Positions 52,896 through 62,150 are shown, numbered from the stretch's first letter. The stretch is 64,000 nt of DNA from Nostoc favosum CHAB5714 (GCF_020829495.1 NZ_JAIVFQ010000002.1:62001-126000); one strand, 5' to 3'. A program made the numbers and translations. The notes: generated by a model not told the origin, from the letters alone.

Positions 52896-54479
52896 TTAGG
52901 CGGAATTTTCTTCATCGGTATTAGAAAACAGACTGGGGTCGAGATAGTTAATGCGGGCCAGAGGACTTAAAGCTGCAAGAATTTGAGCGCCGTAGCTGCG
53001 ATTAACTACACGACTATCAAGTAAAGCAACAATACCTTGACTTTCTCGAACTGGAGCGATCGCTCTTTGTAATTCACTCAAGGCAGCTGGCAACAAATAT
53101 AAACGAAACCAATCTTGATGCGATCGCTTATAGCGAGCTACCCTACCAGCTACTAGCGGATTTTCTAAAGATGGTAAAGGTAAAGTAGCAATAATTAACA
53201 GATGGGGTGCTGGCAAGACTCGCTGATGTTCTCGCCAAAATTCCCAACCGCTAATCAAAATACCATTTTCATCTAAACAAGTTTTTTCGACTTGCACCCG
53301 CGAACCAAACTCTGAGGCCAGAATTGTTGCAACTTGAGACTTGAGTGGTACATCCCCCACCAAGACAACCGTTAATCCTGATGCTGTAGCACTTAGACAA
53401 ACCAGTGTGCGGACTTTGTGAATAAATGCCGCTTGAAATTCTGGCGTGTTAGGTAGGGGCAATTTATAAGGGACATACAGTTGAATTGCTTCTGCTTGAT
53501 CTGAAGAGAACTTCAGGCAAGTTAAATCGTCCAAACCAAGGCGCTGTCGGAAAAGGGGAGCCTCAGTTTCCGGTTCTATGGCGCTGCCAATTAAAACTAC
53601 TGGTTGTCGCTGCCATAAGGGTGAGAGGATTTCCCCTAACTCCATTGGGGCGTAGTGTAAAGAAAATAAACCTTGTCGATGGGCAATAGTCGCCCAGAAG
53701 AGGGCAGGGGGGGCAGGGGGAGATGAGGGGGCAGGGGAGGCAGGGGGGGAAAGATTTTCATCAAGGGTTTGAAATTGTTGCCAGAATTTTTTCCAAGGTT
53801 CTGGCAGTGCTTGTACTGACTCTAAAGCAGAATAGAGACGGCTTAAAATTTCTATTTCTGGTTGGGAAATTAGGTAGCACTGATATGGATTGACAGGATG
53901 CTGAAGAAGTTCGTGTGTAAGTTGTATCCGTGCTTCACGAATTACCTCAGCTTGATTTGGGCAAGCCAGCATGAGTTGCTCCCAATCATCGGGTTGAATA
54001 TCTTGGGTAAGTTGATGACGCACCCAATCTTCTAGATCATCTACCCCATCAATAATTGTGGGGATGCCTTGGGGAAAGCAGGAGCCACCAGCAAATTGCC
54101 CTTTTAACCAAGCTTCTGGAGAGGTCAACAGTAGCCCTTGGAACTCAGCACTAGGCCAAGCATCACCTGTCCTAATCGCTTTGTTGGCTGGTAGCCACTG
54201 CTGTAGACGGGGAATTTCCACCCGCAGCAGAAGTTGCTGCACCGCTTCTTGAGCAACAATAATTACAGGGCCATGCCACATCAGGGCTGATGCTACGAAA
54301 CTAGTACGATATCGCCCTTGATAGCCACAAACCGCCCCTACTTGAATTAGGGCACTACGTCCCAGGCGCAAGGCGCGTGCTACCAACCGTGCCATCGTCA
54401 AATGATGGGGCCAGGAAGGGAACCCCGCCTGCGATCGCAAAAAGTTATGTAGTGAAAAATGAACTTCTGCCTCAATCAC
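52896..54479 (-). CDS. DinG/XPD-like protein with degenerate helicase motifs
   Basis: A 527-residue protein resembling the DinG branch of superfamily 2 helicases. The C-terminal QGIVALLDSRVVNRSYGAQILAAL matches motif VI of DinG, and LLIIATLPLPSLENPLV resembles its motif V region. But the Walker A position reads VCGYQGRYRTS instead of GxGKT, the DEAH box is IIDGVDDLEDW, and no Fe-S cysteines are placed as in XPD, so ATP-driven unwinding is doubtful. A proline/alanine-rich linker (SPPASPAPSSPPAPPALF, near residue 245) is encoded by a G-rich spacer-type repeat (53701-53752). It may be a structural or DNA-binding paralogue. Confidence 0.75.
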   Translation of the reverse strand: MIEAEVHFSLHNFLRSQAGFPSWPHHLTMARLVARALRLGRSALIQVGAVCGYQGRYRTSFVASALMWHGPVIIVAQEAVQQLLLRVEIPRLQQWLPANKAIRTGDAWPSAEFQGLLLTSPEAWLKGQFAGGSCFPQGIPTIIDGVDDLEDWVRHQLTQDIQPDDWEQLMLACPNQAEVIREARIQLTHELLQHPVNPYQCYLISQPEIEILSRLYSALESVQALPEPWKKFWQQFQTLDENLSPPASPAPSSPPAPPALFWATIAHRQGLFSLHYAPMELGEILSPLWQRQPVVLIGSAIEPETEAPLFRQRLGLDDLTCLKFSSDQAEAIQLYVPYKLPLPNTPEFQAAFIHKVRTLVCLSATASGLTVVLVGDVPLKSQVATILASEFGSRVQVEKTCLDENGILISGWEFWREHQRVLPAPHLLIIATLPLPSLENPLVAGRVARYKRSHQDWFRLYLLPAALSELQRAIAPVRESQGIVALLDSRVVNRSYGAQILAALSPLARINYLDPSLFSNTDEENSA

Positions 54480-54617
54480 ACGCTTTTAATTCCATACAAA
54501 GTGACTTTTACGAACAAAGCCCCACTTCTATTATGTTGTCCTTTGTTATTTGTCATTTGTCCTTTGCTAATGACCAATGACTAATGACCAATGACCAATC
54601 ACCCAATACCCTGAATT

Positions 54618-55580
54618 ATGCCAACTTACACAGGAATTTCCAGCGAAGCCTTCAGGCATCCACTAGATCGCCAAGCCGAGCAAGCTTTACGAAATTTACC
54701 AGGATTTGATTTAATCGCTCGTAAATTTGTGGAATTTATCTACGAACGCCCTCAGTTAGTCTATCTAATGGGTAACACCATCCAAGTCGGGCCGCGTCAA
54801 TATTCCACTATTTACCAGATGTTTCGGGAATGCGTCCGAGATTTGGACATTTACCCAGAACCGACACTGTTTGTCTCGCAAAATCCCCAAGCAAATAGCT
54901 ATGCGCTGGGGCAAGAGAATCCTTACATAGTCATAAATACAGGGATACTAGACTTACTAGACGAAGCCGAGATTCGGGCGGTGCTAGCCCATGAACTGGG
55001 GCATATTAAATGTGGTCATACTATTTTAATTCAAATGGCGATGTGGGCGATGAGTGCTGCTTCCGCCTTGGGAGAATTGACCTTCGGCATCGGTAATATT
55101 GTCACACAAGGTTTGATTTACGCCTTTTTTGAGTGGCGGCGTAAAGCCGAGTTATCGTCAGATCGCGCCGCACTACTAGTCATGGATGACTTGAATCCCG
55201 TGATGTCAACGATGATGAAACTCTCTGGCGGTAGTAACAAATATGCCAACGAATGTAGTTTACAAGAGTTTATCAAGCAGTCAGAAAATTATCAGGCACT
55301 GGATGAAGATGGACTAAATCAGGTGTATAAATTTTTGATCTACAATGGCGCTCAGGGTACGATGTTGACCCATCCTTTCCCAGTGGAACGCTTGCATTAT
55401 TTACGGGCGTGGGCAGTATCTGAAGAATACCAGCAAATTCGCCGAGGAAATTATCAGCGATCGCCTGCTTCAGGATCAGTAAATGTTGCAGCAGAATCTT
55501 CCGCGAATGAAACAGAAACTTTACGCCGTCAAATTGAAGAATTACAACGGGAAATCGACAGAATGAAAAGGTCTGAGTAG
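54618..55580 (+). CDS. M48 family metallopeptidase
   Basis: A 320-residue zinc peptidase. The motif His125-Glu126-xx-His129 lies in AVLAHELGHIKCGH, the third ligand in KAELSSDRAAL. A hydrophobic stretch (MAMWAMSAASALGELTFGIG) after the motif may be a membrane helix, as in HtpX/Oma1 relatives. The C-terminus ends in a coiled coil (ETETLRRQIEELQREIDRMK). Likely role: quality control of membrane proteins. Its start follows AATTATGCC at 54618, and a strong hairpin terminator follows the stop. Confidence 0.9.
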   Translation: MPTYTGISSEAFRHPLDRQAEQALRNLPGFDLIARKFVEFIYERPQLVYLMGNTIQVGPRQYSTIYQMFRECVRDLDIYPEPTLFVSQNPQANSYALGQENPYIVINTGILDLLDEAEIRAVLAHELGHIKCGHTILIQMAMWAMSAASALGELTFGIGNIVTQGLIYAFFEWRRKAELSSDRAALLVMDDLNPVMSTMMKLSGGSNKYANECSLQEFIKQSENYQALDEDGLNQVYKFLIYNGAQGTMLTHPFPVERLHYLRAWAVSEEYQQIRRGNYQRSPASGSVNVAAESSANETETLRRQIEELQREIDRMKRSE

Positions 55581-55605
55581 TTCTGAGTGCTGAGTGAAGT
55601 TATAT

Positions 55606-55641
55606 TATATAGTGCATTAGATTTGCCTAATGCACTATATA
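55606..55641. terminator. Strong hairpin terminator of the M48 peptidase gene
   Basis: A perfect 15-bp stem (TATATAGTGCATTAG at 55606-55620 with its complement at 55627-55641) has a 6-nt loop and is followed by TACTTTTAG. It is 25 bases downstream of the stop. It could act in both directions. Confidence 0.65.
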
Positions 55642-55735
55642 TACTTTTAGCACATACTTTGTCTTAAGGATTTCCAGAAATTAAATTATAGCGGTTCTCG
55701 AATGGAAGCAATACACTTTGACCTCACTTCCATTC

Positions 55736-55840
55736 CTCTCTCCTAAAAGGAGAGAGGCTTTGAATCTTGTTCCCCAACGCTAGCTCTTAAGGGGCTGGGG
55801 GTTAGGTCTGTATTGGACTCAAGCGAGAAGCGCTATATCC
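55736..55840. repeat. Dispersed spacer repeat, inverted copy of 25618-25722
   Basis: Begins with CTCTCTCCTAAAAGGAGAGAG, ends with the complement of AGCGCTTCT, and contains CTGGGGGTTAGGTCTGTATT. No gene in this stretch. Confidence 0.6.
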
Positions 55841-55932
55841 AATTTCTTAGAGCGAAAGCGATGATCAGCTTCTTCCTCCCTTGCTTACACAGCGATGGGA
55901 CATTTTTTTAGTTGGAAGTCCCTAAGTAAAGT

Positions 55933-56168
55933 TTTGCGTAAAAGCGTAGCGTTTTTAATGCAAGGGAACGCATTGGCATTGCATTGAGATGCATTAACAA
56001 GGCCACCGCCGCATTAACAATGCAAGCCGCCGCATTAACAATGCAAGCCGCCGCATTAACAAGGCCGCCGCCGCATTAACAATGCAAGCCGCCGCATTAA
56101 CAAGGCCGCCGCCGCATTAACAATGCAAGCCGCCGCATTAACAAGGCCGCCGCCGCATTAACAATGCA
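55933..56168. repeat. Leader plus nine 20/21-bp tandem units (GCATTAACAAGGCCGCCGCC type)
   Basis: The leader TTTGCGTAAAAGCGTAGCGT TTTT is at 55933-55956. Units begin at 55991, 56011, 56032, 56053, 56073, 56094, 56114, 56135 and 56155. Two kinds partly alternate: GCATTAACAAGGCCGCCGCC (20 bp) and GCATTAACAATGCAAGCCGC C (21 bp). It is related to the array at 49713. Spacer repeats of the CCCTAACCCC type follow at 56230-56320. Confidence 0.88.
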
Positions 56169-56424
56169 GGGTATGCCAAATTTAATTCGCTACGAATTAA
56201 TGAAATGACGCGATGTGCAACTTATTCTTAAAACCCCACTTCCATTCCTCTCCCCGAAGCGGAGAGAGGCTTTAAGTCTTGCTCCCCTTCCCTCTTAGGG
56301 AAGGGGTTGGGGGTTAGGTTTGAGGGAAAGTTGCACACCGCGTGAAATGCTGTACTAACGTTGTAGCCCTAAAATGAGGACTAAAGTCCTCACTACAAAC
56401 CTTTAGATGTAAGCATTTCTGAAT

Positions 56425-56850
56425 ATGGCAATTCACTTGACAAAACGGTTTTCTGTGTTCGCTGCTATTCTAGCTCTTGTCCTTTCCATGCCGGGAATTG
56501 CCTTAGCTGCACCCGTTCAGTTCCATACTACTTTTGGTGTTATTTCCGCCCAAACTACCAAAACTGCTAGCTACTCCACCTCGTCGGAGATTAACCTGAC
56601 TCCCTTACAACGCCAAGAACTCCAGGCTGTGCGTCAGAGAAGAAACAGGGAAATTGAGGCAGTCTTAAATACATCGCAACGTGCCCAACTTAATCACAAT
56701 CTCCGGGCTGGTAATAATATCAATCAAGCCCTAGAAAAACTGCATTTGCAACCAGAACAGCAAGATTTTGTAAAGGCGATCGTGCAATTTACTAACTTGA
56801 AAATGAAGGCTATTTCATCTAGGCATTCGCTAACAGTAGACCATAAATAA
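56425..56850 (+). CDS. Secreted helical protein, Spy/CpxP-like
   Basis: A 141-residue precursor. A signal peptide (HLTKRFSVFAAILALVLSMP…ALA, cut near residue 29) is followed by an all-helical mature part, LTPLQRQELQAVRQRRNREI, EAVLNTSQRAQLNHNLRAG and KLHLQPEQQDFVKAIVQFTN. The L(T/S)xxQ…Q…R pattern is like that of the Spy/CpxP LTxxQ family of periplasmic chaperones. The similarity is of type only, since the classical LTxxQ repeat is seen once. It stands alone between repeat-rich spacers. Confidence 0.6.
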   Translation: MAIHLTKRFSVFAAILALVLSMPGIALAAPVQFHTTFGVISAQTTKTASYSTSSEINLTPLQRQELQAVRQRRNREIEAVLNTSQRAQLNHNLRAGNNINQALEKLHLQPEQQDFVKAIVQFTNLKMKAISSRHSLTVDHK

Positions 56851-57500
56851 AGGTTTGACTTGTACATTGGATTATTGAATCGTTGTCATAGAAGATATGA
56901 ATCATATTTTCTATGACCAAATAATTATTAATTCATAATTCATAATTCATAATTTCAGCTTACTTGCCCCATGCAGTATCAATGGAGACACAAAAATGCT
57001 TAATCATTTTTCAAGCCCCCGCATTAATAAGCCACTGCGGTCTTGGGGTCTCCCCGCGCGAGAGCAAGTGGCGTGCGTGGGGTAATAATTATGAATTAGT
57101 AATTAAAAATTTATGAATTAATTTGACAGCCTTTTGGATAAAATGCTATCAAGCGATCGCACTTTTTCTTGTAAGTATCTTACCTACTATTGCCCAATAC
57201 GCTTAGAAGGTGTTTGAAAAGTCCTCTTGTTGGTATCAAAAGTTTTAGATCCCTCTAAATCCCCCGATAAATTGGGGGACTTTGATTCCGGTTCCCCCCT
57301 TTTTAAGGGGAGCCAGCGCGGTCTTGGGGTCTCCCCAAGTGGAGCGACTGGCGTGGGTTAGGGGGGATCTAAAAGTGCCTAAAGTCACAGCGAACCACTT
57401 TTCAAACAACCTCTTAGGTTAAGGCGTGATCCTCCCTAACCCTCCGATAAATTGGAGGGAATTAGAGCAAGCCTTATGAAGGAGTCTAAAATTGCCAAAC
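56851..57500. repeat. Repeat-filled spacer
   Basis: Contains TTCATAA heptamers (about 56930-56955) and two copies of a GCGGTCTTGGGGTCTCCCC block (57037 and 57319). There are also inverted CCCCCGATAAATTGGGGG (57265) and CCTCCGATAAATTGGAGG (57443) palindromes. No gene seen. Confidence 0.55.
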
Positions 57501-58058
57501 CTATGGAAACATTTGACTAATATGGATTTCAATTTCTGGAAATGCAATCAAAGATAAAGTTGCATCCTCCTGCAAAATAAATTCAAGATTGTAGCCTTTC
57601 AAGCTCGGTTCGCGGAAAACATAAACCTGATGCTGATTCACATCCAAAATCCAGTAATCAGCAATTCCTGCCTTAGCATATAAAGGTGCTTTCTGTTTCC
57701 GATCCGTGTCTAGCGTTGTATCTGCTACCTCAATCAATAAAAAGATTTCATTGGGTGCAGGATGACGATCAATGTACTTTCGCGCATCAATGCGGACAAC
57801 GGCAATATCTGGTTCAGGTTCCGAGTATTGGCTTAATTGAATGGGATCTTGCACCCGAACTAAGGCAACTTCTGCCAGCGACCGCTTAAAATAATCAGAC
57901 GCACATAGAGTTGTTGCTGCGTGTGGAGGATTTTTGGCGCTCATGGGGATAACTTGCCCATTAATCAGTTCTACCCGTTCATCCTCTGTAATAATACCCG
58001 TTTCAAACATCCGGTGATATTCGTTTACAGTCCACAGGCGGACTCTAGTTTGTGTCAT
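57501..58058 (-). CDS. Uma2 family (DUF820) endonuclease-fold protein
   Basis: A 185-residue PD-(D/E)xK-fold protein: EYHRMFETGIITEDERVELI, then SEPEPDIAVVRIDARKYIDR, then NEIFLLIEVADTTLDTDRKQ with KAPLYAKAGIADYWILDV. These give the full Uma2 core with Asp, Glu and Lys in order. It starts at the ATG at 58058, and a 29-bp dispersed repeat lies just upstream (58074-58102). It is only distantly like the Uma2 gene at 24849. Confidence 0.9.
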   Translation of the reverse strand: MTQTRVRLWTVNEYHRMFETGIITEDERVELINGQVIPMSAKNPPHAATTLCASDYFKRSLAEVALVRVQDPIQLSQYSEPEPDIAVVRIDARKYIDRHPAPNEIFLLIEVADTTLDTDRKQKAPLYAKAGIADYWILDVNQHQVYVFREPSLKGYNLEFILQEDATLSLIAFPEIEIHISQMFP

Positions 58059-58073
58059 TGTGTATTTCCTTTA

Positions 58074-58102
58074 GCGATGCCTGGGTTGGGCTACGCCTAC
58101 GC
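58074..58102. repeat. 29-bp dispersed palindromic repeat
   Basis: GCGATGCCTGGGTTGGGCTA followed by CGCCTACGC; same family as 2058-2086. It lies between the divergent Uma2 and lysS genes, 16 bp upstream of the Uma2 start. Confidence 0.7.
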
Positions 58103-58205
58103 ACATCAATTTTAGGCGATATTATCATCTGCAAAGTGCAAATATCTCTTACTCTCAACTTTTGCAGCAACTATAATTAATCTTGCCCCCTGAAAGTTCC
58201 TTACC

Positions 58206-59891
58206 ATGTCGGAAGAAGATATCCGAGCCGCAAGGCTGGAGAAAGTAGAACAACTCAAGCAGCTAGGGACTAATCCCTACGCCTATCGTTGGGAATCTAC
58301 CCATCATGCAGCGCAGTTGCAAGAACAGTTTGCCGATTTAGCCAGTGGTGAAGAAGTTGATTTAGAAGTTGCGATCGCTGGACGCATTATGGCGCGTCGC
58401 GTTTTTGGTAAACTGGCTTTCTTCACCTTGCAAGATGAAACTGGCACAATTCAGCTTTATTTGGATAAAAATCGCATCCAAGAAAGCATGGCAGATATTG
58501 ATGCTGATGCCTTCAATCATTTAAAACAACTCACAGATGCAGGCGATATCCTGGGAGTTAAAGGTACTATTAAACGGACTGAAAAGGGCGAGTTATCTGT
58601 CTACGTTAAACAATATACTATCCTGACTAAATCCCTGTTGCCCCTACCCGACAAGTGGCATGGATTAACGGATGTTGCCAAGCGCTACCGTCAGCGCTAC
58701 GTTGACTTAATTGTTAACCCGGAAGTACGGCAAACTTTCCGCCGTCGCGCCCAAATTACTGCCGGTATTCGCCGTTATTTAGAAGAACGAAATTTTCTGG
58801 AAATTGAAACGCCAGTTTTGCAAAGTGAGACTGGGGGTGCAGATGCGCGTCCATTTATCACTTACCACAACACTTTAGAAATGGAGTTGTATCTGCGAAT
58901 TGCCACAGAACTTCATCTCAAGCGGTTGATTGTGGGTGGTTTTGAAAAGGTGTTTGAATTGGGGCGGGTTTTCCGCAATGAGGGAATTTCCACTCGACAT
59001 AATCCCGAATTTACGACGATTGAAATTTACCAAGCCTACGCCGATTACAACGATATGATGGCGCTGACTGAGGGGATTATTACCACTGTCGCCCAAGATG
59101 TACTCGGCACATTGCAAATCACCTACCAAGGGGAACCTATAGATTTAACACCACCTTGGCGGCGGGTGACAATGCACGATTTAGTTAAAGAATTCACAGG
59201 CTTGGATTTCAATTCTTTCCAAACATTGGAAGAAGCAAAAACAGCAAGTAAAAATGCTAGTATTCCTGGTATAGATGAAGCCAAATCAATTGGAAAGTTA
59301 CTGAATTTAGCTTTTGAAGAGAAAGTAGAAGCTAATTTAATTCAACCTACCTTTGTAATTGATTACCCAGTAGAAATTTCGCCCCTAGCAAAACCTCACC
59401 GTTCTCAACCTGGTTTGGTGGAAAGATTTGAGTTATTTATCGTAGGGCGAGAAACTGGCAATAGCTTTTCAGAACTTACCGATCCCATTGATCAAAGAGA
59501 ACGCCTAGAAGCCCAAGCTGAAAGAAAAGCTGCTGGCGACTTAGAAGCCCAAGGTGTAGATGAAGACTTTTTGACAGCCCTTGAATACGGTATGCCGCCT
59601 ACAGGTGGTTTAGGGATTGGGATTGATCGGTTGGTAATGTTATTAACTGATTGTGCCAGTATTCGGGATGCGATCGCCTTCCCGCTACTCAAGCCTGAAG
59701 GCAGCGTTATTAAGCAATTTACCTATGAGCCAAAAACTCAAACACTGACTATTGAATTTGATAGTGGAAGTGTTTACGAGTATTTCAAAGTACCTCCCAG
59801 TGTGAAGGAAGACTTAGACAATGCACCGTCTAAAGGTCAATACTTTAACAAGTTTATTAAAGGGAAATTTAAATTTGAACAGTTGAGCTAG
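58206..59891 (+). CDS. lysS: Lysyl-tRNA synthetase (class II) with C-terminal KTSC domain
   Basis: A 561-residue synthetase. The anticodon-binding OB fold ([26 protein letters not shown]) is near 55-150. Class II motifs follow: [12 protein letters not shown] (motif 1), [21 protein letters not shown] (motif 2) and [13 protein letters not shown] (motif 3). After residue 493 a KTSC domain ([35 protein letters not shown]) adds about 65 residues. Such a fusion is known for cyanobacterial LysS; its role is unknown. The gene charges tRNA-Lys in the cytosol. Confidence 0.97.
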   Translation: MSEEDIRAARLEKVEQLKQLGTNPYAYRWESTHHAAQLQEQFADLASGEEVDLEVAIAGRIMARRVFGKLAFFTLQDETGTIQLYLDKNRIQESMADIDADAFNHLKQLTDAGDILGVKGTIKRTEKGELSVYVKQYTILTKSLLPLPDKWHGLTDVAKRYRQRYVDLIVNPEVRQTFRRRAQITAGIRRYLEERNFLEIETPVLQSETGGADARPFITYHNTLEMELYLRIATELHLKRLIVGGFEKVFELGRVFRNEGISTRHNPEFTTIEIYQAYADYNDMMALTEGIITTVAQDVLGTLQITYQGEPIDLTPPWRRVTMHDLVKEFTGLDFNSFQTLEEAKTASKNASIPGIDEAKSIGKLLNLAFEEKVEANLIQPTFVIDYPVEISPLAKPHRSQPGLVERFELFIVGRETGNSFSELTDPIDQRERLEAQAERKAAGDLEAQGVDEDFLTALEYGMPPTGGLGIGIDRLVMLLTDCASIRDAIAFPLLKPEGSVIKQFTYEPKTQTLTIEFDSGSVYEYFKVPPSVKEDLDNAPSKGQYFNKFIKGKFKFEQLS

Positions 59892-59918
59892 TAAAGATGC
59901 ATGGGGCGGTAACTCGCC

Positions 59919-60389
59919 CTATTCATTAACATGATTTCCATTTGGTAAGAATTCAGAATTTAGAGTTTCGCTTGGAGTGTAAGGGCATATTTCTGGAAAA
60001 ATTTGCTCACCTAATTTAGTCTCTCGCATTGCCAAAGCTAAACCTAGTTCATAAACAGTGGGGAAAACTTCGTCTAAATAAGGTTTCAAACTAGGGCTAT
60101 CTTGCAGAAGCAGCTTAATTTGAACACGTTGCTCTTGAATTGTACCCAACCAACTATTGCTACGTTTTTCAGCTTGAAACTGCCATTTCAGCAGGTGTCC
60201 TAACAATACTCCTAGCCGATTTCTTAATTCTTGTCGTTCTCTTCTGCCCAAAGTTTCAATTTCTTCAATTAGGTTAACAGTATCTAATTGATCCCACTGT
60301 TGAGTTTTGAGCAAGCTAACTTGCTGTTGAGTCCAAGTATAGAAATCTGTTTCATACAGATGAGATGTGTACATCTTTTCGACAGTCAT
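59919..60389 (-). CDS. DUF29 family protein
   Basis: A 156-residue soluble protein with the full DUF29 pattern: LYETDFYTWTQQQVSLLKTQ, DTVNLIEEIETLGRRERQEL, LLGHLLKWQFQAEKRSNSWL and LDEVFPTVYELGLALAMRET. The fold is helical. The family is expanded in cyanobacteria and has no known function; some members occur near toxin-antitoxin or Uma2 genes. It converges on lysS with a 27-bp gap. Confidence 0.9.
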   Translation of the reverse strand: MTVEKMYTSHLYETDFYTWTQQQVSLLKTQQWDQLDTVNLIEEIETLGRRERQELRNRLGVLLGHLLKWQFQAEKRSNSWLGTIQEQRVQIKLLLQDSPSLKPYLDEVFPTVYELGLALAMRETKLGEQIFPEICPYTPSETLNSEFLPNGNHVNE

Positions 60390-60432
60390 AAGCTTTTATT
60401 TAGCAAAACCGTGATAATGACTTTGGATAATC

Positions 60433-60594
60433 TAGGACTTACGCACAGCTAATGAAAAACGAACCACAGAGGACACAGAGAAGCCAGTGCGCCCTTGCGG
60501 TTCCCCGACTTGTTCGCTCTTAGCGTTCCCGCAGGGTAGCAACTGGCGCGTCACGGAGGAATGAGAGTTTGAGAGAGTTTTTGCGTAAGTCCTA
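60433..60594. repeat. MITE-like element, TAGGACTTACGCA ends (copy 1)
   Basis: A perfect 13-bp inverted repeat bounds 162 bp (60433-60445 and 60582-60594). The interior holds CACAGAGAAGCCAGTGCG, GTTCCCCGACTTG and CAACTGGCGCGTCACGGAGG. An inverted copy is at 63368-63554. Confidence 0.85.
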
Positions 60595-60610
60595 TAATCA
60601 ATGGTAGAGC

Positions 60611-60695
60611 GATGCCTACGGCGGCAAGCTACGCCTCACCTACTATATAAAAAAAATATTGGGTGGTGCGATGCCTACGGCTGCAAGCTACGCAC
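60611..60695. repeat. Two 26-29 bp GCGATGCCTACGGC…AAGCTACGC repeats
   Basis: GCGATGCCTACGGCGGCAAG at 60611 and GCGATGCCTACGGCTGCAAG at 60668, each followed by CTACGC, are 57 bp apart in direct order. They are variants of the 29-bp dispersed repeat. Confidence 0.7.
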
Positions 60696-60727
60696 CACCC
60701 AACCTAAAATAATCTAAAATCTAACGA

Positions 60728-61324
60728 CTAATTCGCTACTTCAGCCACCTCAATCACGCGCCCTTCATAGTCCTTGACCAAAAAATTCAGGGGCTTTTGG
60801 TTGCGAATCTTGAATTTCAAACCGCGCACTTCGACTCGCATTAAAATCATTTCCAGGCAGTCGTGATCAAAACAAACGTGGCGTTGCTGATTTTTGCTAC
60901 CTAAACTCGCCCCAGTAATGACATGTAGCTGGGTGTTTTTCTTCAATTGATACCACAGCCCATCGTTGGCATTATTCATCATTTTGCTAGACAAGCTCGG
61001 CCCAGTAGACATATATAGTGGATCAATGCCAGTTGCGCCAATAGTTTGTTCGTAATTGTAGTAGTAGTGCAATGGCACCTCAGCTGCTGGCAAATCTAGC
61101 AGCCCTTCATACAACTGTCGGGCAATCTCCAAATCCGACACCATTACAGTGTGTACTTTTGGGGCACTGGTGAGGAACATCCACATTGCGCCAGCGTAAG
61201 CTGCAAGCAGCATCACCATAATGCCTTGAGTGGAGAACAGGCTATCTAAGGGCAGGGAAGGCAGAAAGGAGCCTAAGGTAAGGGGACTGAGCAGGAACGA
61301 TATCACACTAACTGCTATAACCAT
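60728..61324 (-). CDS. Membrane-anchored VOC/glyoxalase-like protein
   Basis: A 198-residue protein. Two N-terminal membrane helices (VIAVSVISFLLSPLTLGSFL and GIMVMLLAAYAGAMWMFLTS) are followed by a VOC-like domain, KVHTVMVSDLEIARQLYEGL, QQRHVCFDHDCLEMILMRVE and NFLVKDYEGRVIEVAEV. The metal ligands are only partly conserved (His of KVHTVM, Glu of VIEVAE). The start is the ATG at 61324. It is divergent from the sigma-like gene. The function is unknown. Confidence 0.7.
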   Translation of the reverse strand: MVIAVSVISFLLSPLTLGSFLPSLPLDSLFSTQGIMVMLLAAYAGAMWMFLTSAPKVHTVMVSDLEIARQLYEGLLDLPAAEVPLHYYYNYEQTIGATGIDPLYMSTGPSLSSKMMNNANDGLWYQLKKNTQLHVITGASLGSKNQQRHVCFDHDCLEMILMRVEVRGLKFKIRNQKPLNFLVKDYEGRVIEVAEVAN

Positions 61325-61520
61325 GAACAAATAAGGATTCTATAAGGGAGCCGATTTTATGATTGTCGATTAAGACTAAAATTAAGTCTTTGTTTCTAGT
61401 TTATCAATACTCAAGTAGTCTGAGTTTGGGGTACAAACTGGGCAACACCAAGATATTATGCGATTAGCTACCGGAGTGCAATTCCCAAAACTATTTTAAC
61501 AACTATCCATCGAAAGGCTT

Positions 61521-62150
61521 ATGCAAATTCCTCATTTCCCGGAAGCTAATCACCCCCTGGTGAAGTCGCTGTTCCATCACAGTGACCATGAACTACTGAC
61601 TCTGTTTCAGCAAAATCCAGATGCCGGAAAGTACTTCACGGTGATTTTTTGTCGCTATAGTCCCATAGTGTATACCTTAATTCGGCATTCGGCGCGATCG
61701 CCTGTGCAGGCAGATTATCTGTTTGCCCTCACCTGGCGGCATATCTACTACGAACTCGGTGGACTAAATTTAACCGCCTCTGAATCAGGCGAGGAAACTT
61801 TAACCATGCAAAATTGGTTAATTAATATGACAGCTTTTTGTATTAATGAGATTAAAGTACCATCCACAGAAGCAATTCATTATTCTCTGCAAGCGACTTC
61901 GCCGCCGCTATGGTGCTATGTACAACAGGCATTAGACCAACTACCACCAGTTTTGCGATTAATCGTGTTAATGGCTCAAACTTTCCACTGGAGCGAAACT
62001 AGAATCGCCGCCTATCTGCAAGCCGAAGGAGAAGCGATCGCACCTAATGAAGTAGCCAATTTTCTTCAGGAAGGCTATCGTATGCTAGAGGATAAATTAC
62101 CCACAGATATCCGCGCTATATACTTTGGGGAAGATTTAGCGCAATCATAA
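61521..62150 (+). CDS. Sigma-70-like (ECF-type) protein, divergent
   Basis: A 209-residue protein laid out like an ECF sigma factor. An N-terminal sigma-2-like helical part (HELLTLFQQNPDAGKYFTVI, FCRYSPIVYTLIRHSARSPV, DYLFALTWRHIYYELGGLNL) is joined to a sigma-4-like part (ALDQLPPVLRLIVLMAQTFH…SETRIAAYLQAEGEAIAP…NFLQEGYRMLEDKLP). The sequence is far from canonical, especially the helix-turn-helix, so it may be a specialised or degenerate member. A TPR protein follows on the same strand after 98 bp. No anti-sigma gene is visible. Confidence 0.65.
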   Translation: MQIPHFPEANHPLVKSLFHHSDHELLTLFQQNPDAGKYFTVIFCRYSPIVYTLIRHSARSPVQADYLFALTWRHIYYELGGLNLTASESGEETLTMQNWLINMTAFCINEIKVPSTEAIHYSLQATSPPLWCYVQQALDQLPPVLRLIVLMAQTFHWSETRIAAYLQAEGEAIAPNEVANFLQEGYRMLEDKLPTDIRAIYFGEDLAQS

